7,587 nucleotides of DNA from Bacteroidales bacterium (GTDB taxonomy: Bacteria; Bacteroidota; Bacteroidia; Bacteroidales; JAADGE01): the NCBI GenBank assembly GCA_024762915.1, contig JANTGL010000124.1:1-7587 (forward strand). Reading direction: 5' to 3'. The notes beneath the pieces were generated by a model that was not told where the DNA came from, did no database searches, and saw only the letters and a list, made by a program, of their open reading frames with translations. Below, piece after piece: positions 1 through 6,585 of this stretch (the first letter of the stretch is position 1; the number at the start of each line of letters is the position of its first letter). A program made the translations under genes and the position numbers.

Positions 1-401
1 GCTTTATACGTTGTTAATTTAGCCGCAAACAAATATGACGGAGCAATACCGAGTGCAATATCAATTTTTGAATGTACTTGCAGATTAAATAAAAAAGGCA
101 TTTCAATATAATGCAAACTTGTATTAAAAACCTGAACGGTTGTTCCGTCGGGATAATCTTCATTTAACACGGCACCTTTTCCGATGTAGTATGTTTCAAT
201 TTTTAAACTGCCGTGTTTACTTATAGGACGCATAACATAGGCACCGACAATTAATCCCGGTTTTTTATACCGGTATTGATTATCGCCGTCAATTTGCGAT
301 GCACTGATACCGAGCAAAAGTCCGCCGGAAAAATCTTGTTGGGCTTCGGATTTGAAATACGTAAAAGACATTAATATTAAAACAATTAAAATTTTGTTCA
401 T
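1..401 (-). CDS. PorT-type outer-membrane beta-barrel protein (partial, C-terminus outside window)
   Basis: Reading leftward from an ATG at 401-399, 133 codons are open up to the window edge, so the C-terminus is missing. Residues 1 to about 20 are a signal peptide: a Lys near the N-terminus, a hydrophobic run, then a likely cleavage site near SEA-Q. The mature part alternates polar and hydrophobic residues as amphipathic strands do. It has the layout I associate with Bacteroidota barrels of the PorT/OMP_b-brl_2 type: a glycine-rich first strand (GGLLLGISAS), a KPGLIVGAYV strand, a strand ending ETYYIGKGA, and LHYIEMPFLFN, which resembles the family's LNYIEIPLLLK. The expected location is the outer membrane; the specific role is unknown. 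Only three bases (402-404) separate it from the stop of the upstream OmpA-like gene, so the two are probably co-transcribed and perhaps translationally coupled. No Shine-Dalgarno sequence precedes the start. Family assignment is by recall of pattern, not by search. Confidence 0.85.
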   Translation of the reverse strand, partial: MNKILIVLILMSFTYFKSEAQQDFSGGLLLGISASQIDGDNQYRYKKPGLIVGAYVMRPISKHGSLKIETYYIGKGAVLNEDYPDGTTVQVFNTSLHYIEMPFLFNLQVHSKIDIALGIAPSYLFAAKLTTYK

Positions 402-404
402 GAT

Positions 405-2297
405 TTAAAAATTACAATTTTCACAATATGTTTTTTTAATAAAATCGTTTCCTAATAACTGAAAAGAAATTCCTCCTGAGTTGATTGACGAAAACATTTT
501 ACAAAATCGTTGCTTATTCATATTTATTGCATTTAACATAATTGCTCTGTAACTCATATTTTTTATTTGTTTTGTATCTGCAATTGTTAAATTTAAATAA
601 TAGAACAATAAATCTTCATTTGCATCAATTTTTTTAACTTTTGGCTCTAAAATTTTAATTGCCCAATCATATTTTGCGAAACTCACGAAATATTGAGCAA
701 TACTCAGTATGTCTTCGTCCTTATTATCTAGGTATCTGTATTTTGAATAAATATATTTTAAAGATTTATCTTTGTTTTTATAATCACCTTTTAACATATA
801 ATATTCGCACATAATAATGTTATAATTTACGAGCATTCGGTTTACTAATTTTGGCGTTATCCCATAACTTTTAAGTTTTGTAATTTCAAGTTTAAACTTT
901 TTTGGATCGATAAGCTCTTTACCCAAAACCCAAATTCTGAATTTTAATGCACAAATATTATATTTAATATGACCATCCATCGGGAATAAGTCTTGTAACA
1001 ACAGAAATTCCGAATAGCTTGAATATAAATCTGCCTCATCAATCATATATTTATAGGCTGCCTGATTGTTTAAGAGTAAGGAAAATTCTTTTTTTTTCGG
1101 TATTTCAATACTTTTCAGAATACTTGAAGGTAATTTGTTATCAATTATTTTTGAAAATATTGATTTTTGAATTTTAATTGCCTCTTCAATATTTTTATTT
1201 GATATTGCTTTTTCAAATTCGTCAAGAATTTGTTCCGGTGTCGATATTAATTGTTTACTCTTTTTTTCTAAATCAATAATTAAAATTGCTTTTCTGTGTT
1301 TGCTGAGATAAGGTTCTAATTGTTTAAGTATTTTTTTTTCTTTTAAACTCTCTTTTATTTCCGATTTTGATAATTTTGTTAAATATTTGAAAGAAGAATT
1401 TGAAACATCTCTTAAAAATTCAACCCAATTTTCAGAAGCAATAATTTTTTGATTAATACTTGGAATTTGAAATTTTTGTAATGCGGTTACTATATTTTCT
1501 GCTCTTTTTTCTTGAAGTTCTATGTTATGTTTTTCGCTTCCTTCAACAGATGAAAAAGCTCTTATTTCAAGGTTTGTAATATTATAATCTGTAAGCTTTA
1601 AACTATCATAGAGCGGTTTTATATCTGTTTGTGAAAAATCAGTTTTATTTTTTTTAAAAGGGATAATAAATTTTAACCGTTTGTTTCTTAATATAATTTT
1701 TTCATTTATTTTTTCACTAGTATCAATCTTCGATTGATAGGTTATTGTATCCGTAAATAACCCCATATCAAGCAAATCCCATCGGTATCTTTTTATATCT
1801 AAAAATGTATTATAATAACATAAATATTTATTTTGTATAATAATAAGATTGAATTCCAATTCTTTATTTTTCATACTTGCCGGAATTTTACCGACTTTAA
1901 TTATTGCTTCTCCGTATTGTGACGGAAGCATATTTTTTTTTAAATCTTTCAGATAAACCGGGGGTAATAATTTTCCTTTTGAAGCCCAAGAGCGCTTGAA
2001 TTTATTTTTCCCTCCGCATATAAATTGGTCTTTTGAAACTATGTCAACAGCTATTCCGTCTCCTGTTTTTTTAAAAAGTTGATTAAACCAATTTTTGTCA
2101 GAAATAACAAAATAAAGATTTCCTAAAATATCTTTTTGTATTCCTAACTGAACTTCTTTGGGCTTATTCTTTAGAGTTTCGATACATCTTTCACATTTCT
2201 TATAATAATTATTCTGTGGATTTTTTATATCATAAGTATTTTGACTTGCGAGATTGCTTGTGATAAAAAAGAATAATATTAATTTGACAAGTTTCAT
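405..2297 (-). CDS. Secreted protein with SPEG-type OmpA-like domain, helical repeats and terminal CxxC motifs
   Basis: This 630-residue protein starts with a signal peptide (1 to about 18) that lacks a lipobox cysteine, so it is probably periplasmic or outer-membrane associated. Residues 30-190 form a conserved-looking domain opening with CERC (35-38); I cannot name it. Residues 208-345 look OmpA-like: a beta segment (LKFIIPF), AFSSVEGS at 247-254, and NxxLxxxRAxxI at 258-269 with Arg265. They continue with SENWVEFLRD (288-297), which resembles the GENW/EDW insert of Bacteroidales OmpA-like proteins. The Asp of classical OmpA (GYTD) is replaced by Ser250, as in the GYASPEG subclass, so ordinary peptidoglycan binding is uncertain. 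Residues 355-390 and 485-575 are TPR-like helices. The C-terminus has GGISFQLL (608-615) and ends CENCNF, with CENC at 625-628. The gene is visibly more A/T-, Lys-, Asn- and Ile-rich than gltX. It lies directly upstream of the barrel gene, which suggests a shared envelope function. That function is unknown. Confidence 0.8.
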   Translation of the reverse strand: MKLVKLILFFFITSNLASQNTYDIKNPQNNYYKKCERCIETLKNKPKEVQLGIQKDILGNLYFVISDKNWFNQLFKKTGDGIAVDIVSKDQFICGGKNKFKRSWASKGKLLPPVYLKDLKKNMLPSQYGEAIIKVGKIPASMKNKELEFNLIIIQNKYLCYYNTFLDIKRYRWDLLDMGLFTDTITYQSKIDTSEKINEKIILRNKRLKFIIPFKKNKTDFSQTDIKPLYDSLKLTDYNITNLEIRAFSSVEGSEKHNIELQEKRAENIVTALQKFQIPSINQKIIASENWVEFLRDVSNSSFKYLTKLSKSEIKESLKEKKILKQLEPYLSKHRKAILIIDLEKKSKQLISTPEQILDEFEKAISNKNIEEAIKIQKSIFSKIIDNKLPSSILKSIEIPKKKEFSLLLNNQAAYKYMIDEADLYSSYSEFLLLQDLFPMDGHIKYNICALKFRIWVLGKELIDPKKFKLEITKLKSYGITPKLVNRMLVNYNIIMCEYYMLKGDYKNKDKSLKYIYSKYRYLDNKDEDILSIAQYFVSFAKYDWAIKILEPKVKKIDANEDLLFYYLNLTIADTKQIKNMSYRAIMLNAINMNKQRFCKMFSSINSGGISFQLLGNDFIKKTYCENCNF

Positions 2298-2340
2298 AAA
2301 CCGGGTTTTTTGTTTAAGAGTATATTATGAAAATATTTTC

Positions 2341-2371
2341 CAAATTTAATCAATAATATCCTGAATTACAA
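2341..2371 (-). promoter_or_regulatory. Candidate Bacteroidota promoter for the OmpA-like/barrel pair
   Basis: On the minus strand TAAATTTG (2348-2341) fits the -7 consensus TAnnTTTG. A TTG (2371-2369) lies 20 bp upstream as a -33 element. The TAA of the -7 box is also the stop codon of tcdA, so the promoter would overlap the end of that gene. The ATG at 2297 lies 43 bp downstream of the box, giving a leader of roughly 38 nt. The match is partial and AT-rich sequence yields such matches by chance. Confidence 0.4.
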
Positions 2372-3062
2372 CAGAGGCACAAAACATACCGAAAATTGCC
2401 GGCATATAGGAAATCGTTCCGACATTGGTTTTTTTATTTTGCGATTTTTCTTCGATAATAACATCTCGTTCTACTTTTTCGGAAGAAAAAACAGCTTTAA
2501 AACCGGTGCGGATATCGAACTTATGAAGTCGCTTTCGCAGCATACGTGCAAGTCCGCAATTATAGGTTTTCGAAATGTCGGCAATATGAATTTTTTCAGG
2601 ATTTAGCCGACCGCCGGCACCCATTGAGGAAACAATCGGAATGTTTAATTTCAAACAGCTTTTTATGAGATTAACCTTCGGCATTAAAGTATCGATGGCA
2701 TCAATCACATAATCGGGTTTTGAATTTTTAAGAATTTCTTCGATGTTTTCATAGGTAATGAAAATGTTTTTTTTGATGATTTCAATATCCGGATTAATAT
2801 CTTTTAAACGGCTTTCAAAAGCATCGGTTTTCATTTTTCCGATTGTTGACCGGTTTGCAATAATTTGTCTGTTCAGGTTTGTTTCATTAACGGTATCGGC
2901 ATCAATAAGTGTGAGCTTTCCCGTTCCGGTTCTGGCAATTTGTTCAGCAGCATATCCGCCGACACCGCCCAATCCGACAATTAAAACGTGTGCGTTTTGA
3001 AGTTTTTTAAATTTTTCTTCACCGAGTAACAAAACGGTTCTTGAGTGTTGTTCTTTAGTCAT
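2346..3062 (-). CDS. tcdA: tRNA threonylcarbamoyladenosine dehydratase (ThiF/MoeB/HesA superfamily)
   Basis: TcdA (CsdL/YgdL) activates the carboxyl of t6A at position 37 of ANN-decoding tRNAs with ATP and cyclises it to ct6A in the cytoplasm. The 238 residues match the family throughout: SRTVLLLGEEKF near the N-terminus; the Rossmann nucleotide loop GLGGVGG (30-36); Asp54 in LIDAD; the E1-like NLNRQ with Arg65 (62-66); a likely ATP-contacting Lys78; DAIDT (121-125); and the TcdA-type stretch GAGGRLNPEKIHIADISK followed by CGLARMLRKRL. No C-terminal rhodanese or ubiquitin-like partner domain is fused, which separates it from MoeB/ThiF fusions. The ATG at 3062 gives the usual short N-terminus before the SRT motif. 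No Shine-Dalgarno sequence or clear -7 box is seen upstream; a structured repeat lies in the spacer between this gene and tatD. It may be transcribed with the TatD gene. Genes for CsdA or CsdE partners are not in the window. Confidence 0.93.
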   Translation of the reverse strand: MTKEQHSRTVLLLGEEKFKKLQNAHVLIVGLGGVGGYAAEQIARTGTGKLTLIDADTVNETNLNRQIIANRSTIGKMKTDAFESRLKDINPDIEIIKKNIFITYENIEEILKNSKPDYVIDAIDTLMPKVNLIKSCLKLNIPIVSSMGAGGRLNPEKIHIADISKTYNCGLARMLRKRLHKFDIRTGFKAVFSSEKVERDVIIEEKSQNKKTNVGTISYMPAIFGMFCASVVIQDIID

Positions 3063-3103
3063 CTGTTTTCTTTAATTTTACATCTGTCAGTTTGTTGTTT
3101 GTC

Positions 3104-3202
3104 GTCATGCTGAACTTGTTTAGCGTTACTGAGGCACTTCGTGGTTCAGCATCTATAGAAATCGTAATGTTTTAAAAGATTCTGAAATGAATTCAGAATG
3201 AC
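3104..3202. repeat. Two-hairpin palindromic element, probable intergenic dispersed repeat
   Basis: The element lies in the 183-bp spacer between tcdA and the TatD gene. It contains two perfect hairpins in tandem. The first pairs ATGCTGAAC (3107-3115) with GTTCAGCAT (3144-3152) across a 28-nt loop that itself holds CAC-TTC-GTG (3135-3143). The second pairs ATTCTGAA (3179-3186) with TTCAGAAT (3192-3199) across a 5-nt loop. The outer ends are also inverted copies of each other: 3104-3121 against 3185-3202 match at 14 of 18 positions, both ending in GTCAT. This nested layout resembles REP/BIME-like or MITE-like elements, and similar GTCATnCTGAA sequences are, to my recollection, scattered through Bacteroidota genomes. 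Copy number cannot be judged from one window. No coding sequence is seen here. Confidence 0.6.
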
Positions 3203-3245
3203 TTAAAAGAATATCTTTAAAGTTAATTGCCATATTTTATAATTA

Positions 3246-3887
3246 TCAGAAACAAATATTAAAGTTTGACAGTATTTTTTCATTGATTTCTGTTACTGTA
3301 ACATTTTTTATTTCTGCCGCTTTTTTATAAACTGCTTCAATTGTGATTTCGGCATCATCGGTTTCAAGAAAGATATTTTCAAGCGGAAGTTTTTTAAATA
3401 CTTTCGGCGTTTTTGATTTTGTGTTAAACAATTCGTGTCCGAACGATAAATAACAACCGAATTTCAGAAGTTCTCCGGCAATTGTGATGTTTCCGGAGTA
3501 TCGATGAATAATAACAGGAATTTTAAGTTTTTCTGTTTTCAGTATTTCAAGCAATTCCGAAAATGCTTTAACACAATGGATGATAATCGGTTTTTCAACT
3601 TCTTTTGCAATATTTATTTGTTTTAAAAAAACATCTTTTTGCAAATCAAAATTCGAATGTAACTTATCTAACCCGATTTCACCAATTGCAAGAACATTTT
3701 TTAATGATGCCGCTTTTTTGATTGTATTAATTTGCTCATCTATATCAATTTTTGAAACCTCCCAAGGGTGTATTCCTACGGAATAAAATTTTGTTTCTTC
3801 AATGGCGGCAACATCTTCCGGAAAAAGATTGATTAATGCAAGGTTTGTGCATTGTTTGTTGTGGTTATGTATGTTGATGAATTGCAA
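3246..3887 (-). CDS. Short TatD-family metal-dependent hydrolase, TTG start
   Basis: TatD proteins are TIM-barrel amidohydrolase-like metalloenzymes, several with DNase activity; the substrate here is unknown. The expected metal ligands are all visible: HxH (His7, His9 in NIHNH), Glu70 in AIGEIGLDK, His104 in PIIIHC, His128 in VIIHRYSGN, and Asp177 in FLETDD. GIHPW (38-42) is also typical. At 213 residues it is shorter than the usual roughly 255-260, but no ligand is lost, so I read it as a compact family member rather than a broken gene. The reading frame opens after a TAA at 3899-3897 and has no ATG before the HxH motif. The only plausible common start is TTG at 3887-3885, four codons after that stop, giving MQFINIHNHN, which fits the family N-terminus. 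It lies between gltX and tcdA; both flanking spacers hold hairpin-rich repeats. Confidence 0.85.
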   Translation of the reverse strand: MQFINIHNHNKQCTNLALINLFPEDVAAIEETKFYSVGIHPWEVSKIDIDEQINTIKKAASLKNVLAIGEIGLDKLHSNFDLQKDVFLKQINIAKEVEKPIIIHCVKAFSELLEILKTEKLKIPVIIHRYSGNITIAGELLKFGCYLSFGHELFNTKSKTPKVFKKLPLENIFLETDDAEITIEAVYKKAAEIKNVTVTEINEKILSNFNICF

Positions 3888-3916
3888 TATTATTGTTTAA
3901 TGCCATGTTTTGTCAT

Positions 3917-3941
3917 AATTTTTGCAGAAAAAGCAAAAATT
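3917..3941. repeat. Perfect 9-bp inverted repeat upstream of the TatD gene
   Basis: AATTTTTGC (3917-3925) and GCAAAAATT (3933-3941) form a perfect stem around a 7-nt A-rich loop. It lies 30 bp upstream of the TTG start of the TatD gene and about 115 bp beyond the gltX stop. It could be a leader hairpin, an operator or a weak transcript end. The stem has only two G-C pairs, so stability is modest. Confidence 0.35.
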
Positions 3942-3968
3942 TCGCCAAACCTGATGTTCCGTGATTTT

Positions 3969-4026
3969 TACCCCGCATTTCACTTCGTTTCATACAGGGT
4001 TAATAATATTTTGCTCCTACGGAGCA
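3969..4026. repeat. Hairpin pair ending TGCTCC-TAC-GGAGCA, probable dispersed repeat fragment
   Basis: This lies in the 168-bp spacer between gltX and the TatD gene. TGCTCC (4012-4017) and GGAGCA (4021-4026) form a perfect 6-bp stem with a TAC loop. Just before it, ACCCCGCAT (3970-3978) pairs imperfectly with ATACAGGGT (3992-4000), seven of nine positions, around TTCACTTCGTTTC. I recall very similar hairpin pairs (CCCCGCAT...GCGGGG, then a three-base-loop TACGGAGC hairpin) recurring between genes in Bacteroidota, where they give rise to spurious small ORFs. That recollection is unchecked. Neither hairpin is followed by a clean T-run on the minus strand, so it is not an obvious gltX terminator. 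Confidence 0.5.
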
Positions 4027-4030
4027 TCTT

Positions 4031-4047
4031 CTTAAAAAAAATTTAAG
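4031..4047. repeat. AT-rich 6-bp inverted repeat just past gltX
   Basis: CTTAAA (4031-4036) and TTTAAG (4042-4047) flank five A residues, 8 bp beyond the gltX stop codon. On the minus strand it reads CTTAAA, five T, TTTAAG. It may contribute to transcript ending together with the adjacent TGCTCC hairpin, but the stem is weak and could be chance in AT-rich sequence. Confidence 0.25.
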
Positions 4048-4055
4048 CCGGTATT

Positions 4056-5591
4056 TTATCTTTTTATTTCCTCAATTCCCTTCTTTATCCTCAAAAGCGT
4101 TTCTTCTTTCCCGATGCTTGAAATAATATCAAACAAGTGCGGTCCGCCGCCGGTACCGGTTAAAACCAATCGAAAAGGGTTCAGAACTTTTCCGAAATTC
4201 AGTTCGTTTTTTTCAATAAATTGCTTTACAATATGTTCGGTATGTTCCGTTGTGAAACGTTGTTCGGGAATGTCTTCCAAAAGGTCATAAATTTGTTGCA
4301 TCATTTGAGGTGTGTCCTCTTTCCAGCGTTTTTTTACAACTTTCGGGTTGTATTCTTTCGGCGTTTCAAAAAAGAATGCCGCTTGCGAACAAAAGTCCGT
4401 TAACAGATGCATACGTTCTTTCACCAAACCGATTACTTTTTCGACATAAAGCACGTCAACATCCGGAAATTTCTTTTCAACTTCAGGAAGGATATAATCC
4501 GTTAATTCGTCATTCGGCGTGTGAATAATGTATTGCTGATTAAACCAAAGTGCTTTTTCGGGTGAAAATCTTGCTCCGCTTTTGTGCACGCGGTTTAAAT
4601 CAAATTCTTTTATCATTTCCTCAAGCGACAAAATTTCTTTATCGTCTTCAGGACTCCAACCGAGCAATGCCAACATATTAATAAATGCTTCCGGCAAATA
4701 ACCGCTTTCTTTGTATCCTGCAGAAATATCACCGGTTTTGGGGTCTTTCCATTCAAGCGGGAAAACCGGAAAACCGAGTTGGTCTCCGTCGCGCTTGCTT
4801 AGCTTCCCTTTTCCGCTCGGTTTCAGCAACAGCGGAAGATGTGCAAATTCCGGCATTTCGTCTTCCCGGCCGAAAGCTCTGTATAACAGGACATGTAAAG
4901 GTAACGAGGGCAACCATTCTTCGCCTCTTATGACGTGAGATATTTTCATTAAATGATCATCTACGATGTTTGCAAAATGATAGGTCGGTAATCCGTCGGA
5001 TTTAAAAAGCACCTTATCGTCTAATTGAGAGCTGTTTACAGTAACTTCTCCGCGAATAATGTCTTTAACCGTAATTGTTTCATTTTCGGGAACTGCAAAA
5101 CGAATAACATAAGGTTTTCCCGATTCTATTTCTGCAAATACGTCATTTTCGGGCATGGTGAAAGAGTTTTTCATCTCACCTCTTGTTTGTGCATTATATT
5201 GCCTGACCGATGAACCGCTTTCTTCCAATCGTTTTCTTAATGCATCCAATTCTTCGGGAGTGTCAAAAGCATAGTAAGCACTGCCGTTATTGAGAAGTTT
5301 TTTTATGTGTTCGTTGTAAATATCTCGTCGTTCCGATTGCTTGTAAGGTCCGAAATCACCGCCTTCGTTAATGCCTTCATCAATTTCAATTCCGCACCAT
5401 TCCAACGATTTCATTATGTATTCTTCGGCACCTTTGACATAACGCATTTGGTCGGTATCTTCTATTCTTAAAAGAAAATCGCCTTTGTGTTTTTTGGCAA
5501 AAAGATAATTGAACAAAGCCGTTCTTACTCCGCCTATATGTAAAGGTCCCGTGGGGCTGGGAGCAAATCGTACTCTTACTTTTTCGTGCAT
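4056..5591 (-). CDS. gltX: Glutamyl-tRNA synthetase (class I aminoacyl-tRNA synthetase)
   Basis: GltX charges tRNA-Glu with glutamate using ATP in the cytoplasm. The 511-residue protein is full length. The class I signature RFAPSPTGPLHIGG (8-21) carries the HIGH-type motif as HIGG (18-21). The KMSKS-type loop is KLSKRDGD (263-270). Between them SDGLPTYHFANIVDDHLM (198-215) and HVIRGEEWLPS (219-229) are standard for the catalytic domain. The zinc-ligand cysteines found in the E. coli enzyme are not present around YYAFDTPEEL, so this is a zinc-free form. After the KLSKR loop a stretch WKDPKTGDISAGYKESGY (281-298) looks like the insertion I know from Bacteroidota enzymes. The ATG at 5591 gives the expected N-terminus three residues before the first strand. 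The gene is noticeably richer in G+C than the envelope genes to its left. It has its own consensus promoter at 5613-5643. Whether it also charges tRNA-Gln cannot be told here. Confidence 0.97.
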   Translation of the reverse strand: MHEKVRVRFAPSPTGPLHIGGVRTALFNYLFAKKHKGDFLLRIEDTDQMRYVKGAEEYIMKSLEWCGIEIDEGINEGGDFGPYKQSERRDIYNEHIKKLLNNGSAYYAFDTPEELDALRKRLEESGSSVRQYNAQTRGEMKNSFTMPENDVFAEIESGKPYVIRFAVPENETITVKDIIRGEVTVNSSQLDDKVLFKSDGLPTYHFANIVDDHLMKISHVIRGEEWLPSLPLHVLLYRAFGREDEMPEFAHLPLLLKPSGKGKLSKRDGDQLGFPVFPLEWKDPKTGDISAGYKESGYLPEAFINMLALLGWSPEDDKEILSLEEMIKEFDLNRVHKSGARFSPEKALWFNQQYIIHTPNDELTDYILPEVEKKFPDVDVLYVEKVIGLVKERMHLLTDFCSQAAFFFETPKEYNPKVVKKRWKEDTPQMMQQIYDLLEDIPEQRFTTEHTEHIVKQFIEKNELNFGKVLNPFRLVLTGTGGGPHLFDIISSIGKEETLLRIKKGIEEIKR

Positions 5592-5612
5592 AACTTAAGT
5601 TTTATTTTTATG

Positions 5613-5643
5613 CAAAAGTAAGGGAATCTCGGCGGATTGCAAA
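5613..5643 (-). promoter_or_regulatory. Consensus Bacteroidota promoter for gltX
   Basis: On the minus strand TTTG (5643-5640), a 19-bp spacer and TACTTTTG (5620-5613) fit the -33/-7 pattern TTTG-N19-TAnnTTTG of the Bacteroidota primary sigma factor exactly. The -7 box ends 21 bp before the gltX ATG, implying a leader of about 15 nt without a Shine-Dalgarno sequence. It occupies most of the 63-bp gap after ribF. Confidence 0.7.
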
Positions 5644-5654
5644 ATGTAATTCTC

Positions 5655-6581
5655 TTAATAAGAAAGATAATTTTTTGCATACTCTTTATCTTTCAGAAGT
5701 TGTAGTTTCAGAGCATTTTTATTTTCAAATTTCTGCTCTTCCCGAATGTATTTTTTAAAACTGATTTGTATTTTTTCACCATACAGATTTCCCTGAAAAT
5801 CAAAGATATGTGCTTCAATTGTTTGTTTGTTGCTTGTATCGACTGTCGGTCTGGAACCGATATTTAACATTCCGGAAAATGCTTTTTCGGCAATGATTAT
5901 TTTAACGGCATAAACGCCCGATTTCGGAATGAGTTTTTCGCTGTGAACATCAATATTTGCTGTCGGAAAATCAATGGATCTGCCTATTTTATTTCCCGAA
6001 ACAACGTCTCCGGAAAGAAAATAATCATAACCGAGGCATGTATTTGCTTTTTCAATATTTCCGGCAAGTACGGCATTGCGTATTTTTGTCGAGCTGACGG
6101 TTTCATTGTTCAGCATATAAGCATCAACTTTTTTCACATCAATGTTGAAAGGATGTGCACAATTTCGCAAAATATCAATATTGCCTTGTCTGTCTTTGCC
6201 GAAACGATGGTCGTATCCCACAATTAATTTCTTGACATTCAGCTCATTGTGAAGAATTTTTTCTATAAAATTGCAAGACGATAAAGAGGCAAATTCTTTT
6301 GTAAAAGGATAAATAATAATGTGTTTTATTCCGACATTTTCAAGAAGTTGTGCTTTTTCGTCAAGGGTATTCAGTAAAAATAGATCTTTGAAATTCGGGT
6401 CTAAAATTTTTCGAGGATGAGGGTAAAGTGTCAAAACAACCGGTTCGCCGTTTAATTTTTTGGCTTCTCTGATTAATGTTTTCAATATTTTTCGATGTCC
6501 GAGGTGTACACCGTCAAAAGTCCCGACCGTAAGAACCGGATTTTTAACTTTAAAATCGTTTATGTTTCGATAAATTTTCAT
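5655..6581 (-). CDS. ribF: Bifunctional riboflavin kinase / FAD synthetase
   Basis: RibF phosphorylates riboflavin to FMN and adenylylates FMN to FAD, supplying both flavin cofactors in the cytoplasm. The 308 residues are of normal length. The N-terminal FMN adenylyltransferase half shows the nucleotidyltransferase motif GTFDGVHLGH (20-29), YPHPRKIL, VGYDHRFGKDRQGN and SSTKIRNAVLAGNIEKA. The C-terminal riboflavin kinase half shows GRSIDFPTANI (with the PTAN motif), SGVYAVKI, GMLNIGSRPTV and the EAHIFDFQGNLYGEKI stretch with the kinase Glu. All key motifs of both activities are intact. The ATG at 6581 gives the expected short lead before the first strand. A candidate promoter lies immediately upstream, only 10 bp from the start, and an inverted repeat covers the same bases. 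gltX follows after 63 bp with its own promoter. No FMN riboswitch is seen. Confidence 0.97.
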   Translation of the reverse strand: MKIYRNINDFKVKNPVLTVGTFDGVHLGHRKILKTLIREAKKLNGEPVVLTLYPHPRKILDPNFKDLFLLNTLDEKAQLLENVGIKHIIIYPFTKEFASLSSCNFIEKILHNELNVKKLIVGYDHRFGKDRQGNIDILRNCAHPFNIDVKKVDAYMLNNETVSSTKIRNAVLAGNIEKANTCLGYDYFLSGDVVSGNKIGRSIDFPTANIDVHSEKLIPKSGVYAVKIIIAEKAFSGMLNIGSRPTVDTSNKQTIEAHIFDFQGNLYGEKIQISFKKYIREEQKFENKNALKLQLLKDKEYAKNYLSY

Positions 6582-6585
6582 AAAG

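Noticed and set aside
405..2297. Horizontal transfer of the OmpA-like gene because it is more AT-rich than gltX
   Set aside because: Codon bias of a highly expressed tRNA synthetase and the Lys/Asn/Ile-rich composition of the envelope protein explain the contrast equally well; no mobile-element genes or target duplications are seen at its edges.
2758..3000. 80-codon plus-strand open frame inside tcdA
   Set aside because: Antisense to the conserved nucleotide-binding region of tcdA; no independent support.
3246..3887. TatD gene as a truncated pseudogene because it is about 40 residues short
   Set aside because: All expected metal ligands and the LETD motif are present in an unbroken frame, so a compact functional protein is more likely.
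3135..3988. Shared word CACTTCGT in both spacer elements (3135-3142 and 3981-3988), suggesting one repeat family
   Set aside because: Only eight bases agree and the surrounding stems differ; too short to link the two elements.
3852..4046. 64-codon plus-strand open frame crossing the tatD start and the gltX-tatD spacer
   Set aside because: Half lies antisense to tatD and the rest reads through the hairpin repeat at 3969-4026; no recognisable protein features. The part reading YPAFHFVSYRVNNILLLRSI is a translation of the repeat itself.
4221..5213. Several plus-strand open frames of 60-82 codons antisense to gltX
   Set aside because: They overlap one another and lie wholly inside a clearly functional gltX; they are frame shadows of a conserved gene.
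5943..6227. 94-codon plus-strand open frame inside ribF
   Set aside because: Antisense to the intact ribF motifs, Cys/Ile/Asn-rich with no domain pattern; a shadow of the real gene.
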